Shown: positions 63,685-64,000 of the stretch, one piece after another
How the letters are laid out: the number at the start of each line of letters is the position of its first letter
Position numbering within the stretch: the stretch's first letter is position 1
NCBI GenBank assembly: GCA_003989085.1
Contig: RXIV01000001.1
Coordinates: 682,001 to 746,000 of the forward strand
Reading direction: 5' to 3'
Length of the DNA: 64,000 bases
Origin: Candidatus Competibacteraceae bacterium
GTDB taxonomy: Bacteria > Pseudomonadota > Gammaproteobacteria > Competibacterales > Competibacteraceae
Translations under genes and position numbers: made by a program
Notes under the pieces: model-generated
The model's input: only the letters and a program-made list of their open reading frames with translations
Told to the model about the DNA's origin: nothing
Databases searched by the model: none

Positions 63685-64000
63685 CTGAATAACACCTCGA
63701 CCAGCCCACTGTCCAGATCGTAGCGGCCGCCGACGATCTTAAGCTGGCCGCTGTCTATCGCGGCCGCCAGAACCGGCGATTTTTTCAGTCGGGACATGGT
63801 CAGTAATACATTAGCCCGCATGGCGTTTTCGGCCAGATCACCCATGCCCCAGGCGCGGGCTTTATCAATCGCCGGTTTGATGCCTTTGACCAGATAGCCA
63901 ATCTCGCCCGGCTCGGCGCTGGGTTTGGCTTTACCTCTACTTTTGCCTTTGCCGTGGGCTTCGCCGCCGTGCTCCAGCGCCTCAATGCTGGCCTTGACCG
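63681..64000 (-). CDS. Beta-carbonic anhydrase, C-terminal part (partial)
   Basis: The minus-strand frame is open from the window edge to TAA at 63683-63681, giving about 105 residues. The end [13 protein letters not shown], then [20 protein letters not shown], is the typical C-terminus of beta-class carbonic anhydrases, which interconvert CO2 and bicarbonate. The zinc ligands lie upstream outside the window. A basic, Gly/Lys-rich insertion ([13 protein letters not shown]) precedes it, which is unusual for the family. Confidence 0.78.
   Translation of the reverse strand, partial: VKASIEALEHGGEAHGKGKSRGKAKPSAEPGEIGYLVKGIKPAIDKARAWGMGDLAENAMRANVLLTMSRLKKSPVLAAAIDSGQLKIVGGRYDLDSGLVEVLFS

Overview
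The window looks like chromosome of a GC-rich gammaproteobacterium. It carries prfC, aas, truA, truD, hrpB, rnhB-dnaE, nagZ and aroC, outer-membrane proteins of FadL type and many lipoproteins with clear lipoboxes. The mix of shuffled housekeeping genes, restriction genes and dispersed palindromic repeats reminds me of the Competibacter/Contendobacter group, but that placement is only an inference. No rRNA, tRNA, CRISPR array or prophage was seen.

Layout. 1-7.3 kb: envelope and secreted proteins (arylsulfatase tail, periplasmic phosphatase, LysM-DUF1254 protein, MarC, FadL porin, a wrecked cytochrome/beta-barrel chimera, patatin lipoprotein), followed by a lone attC-like site. 7.6-10.3 kb: subunits E, F and G of an Mrp-type antiporter, then malonyl-CoA decarboxylase. 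10.4-12.4 kb: AT-richer acyltransferase and methyltransferase. 11.6-18.4 kb: a tightly packed minus-strand run, prfC-aas-larC-azlC-azlD-methyltransferase. 18.4-28.8 kb: the most accessory region. It holds a pentapeptide-repeat remnant, three lipoprotein genes that share one leader and signal-peptide cassette (a phosphoesterase and two paralogous large lipoproteins with C-terminal IPT/TIG domains), an MmeI-like single-chain restriction-modification enzyme between the two paralogs, several palindromic repeats (one inside the restriction gene), and IS5-type and lipoprotein debris. 28.8-33.2 kb: a CoxE-like VWA protein and a NuoL-NuoM-like fused membrane protein. 33.4-45.9 kb: an ABC transporter, truA, an L,D-transpeptidase lipoprotein, hrpB, an orphan DUF4280 PAAR-like protein, a ferredoxin reductase, truD and rarD. 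46-51.3 kb: rnhB-dnaE, then a CYTH protein coupled to a second L,D-transpeptidase. 51.3-57.9 kb: a beta-lactamase-fold lipoprotein, then a four-gene signalling operon (PAS histidine kinase, receiver, receiver-PP2C phosphatase, STAS antagonist). 58-64 kb: nagZ, a transmembrane Ser/Thr kinase with TPR-like, PEGA and MORN repeats, aroC, and the end of a beta-carbonic anhydrase.

How genes work together: cell-wall turnover recurs (two YkuD transpeptidases, NagZ, a LysM protein, a beta-lactamase-fold protein). Phospho-signalling is concentrated at 53.6-62.3 kb. The 18.4-28.8 kb block behaves like a landing site for mobile DNA around a duplicated secreted lipoprotein family, and it is the best candidate for something undescribed.
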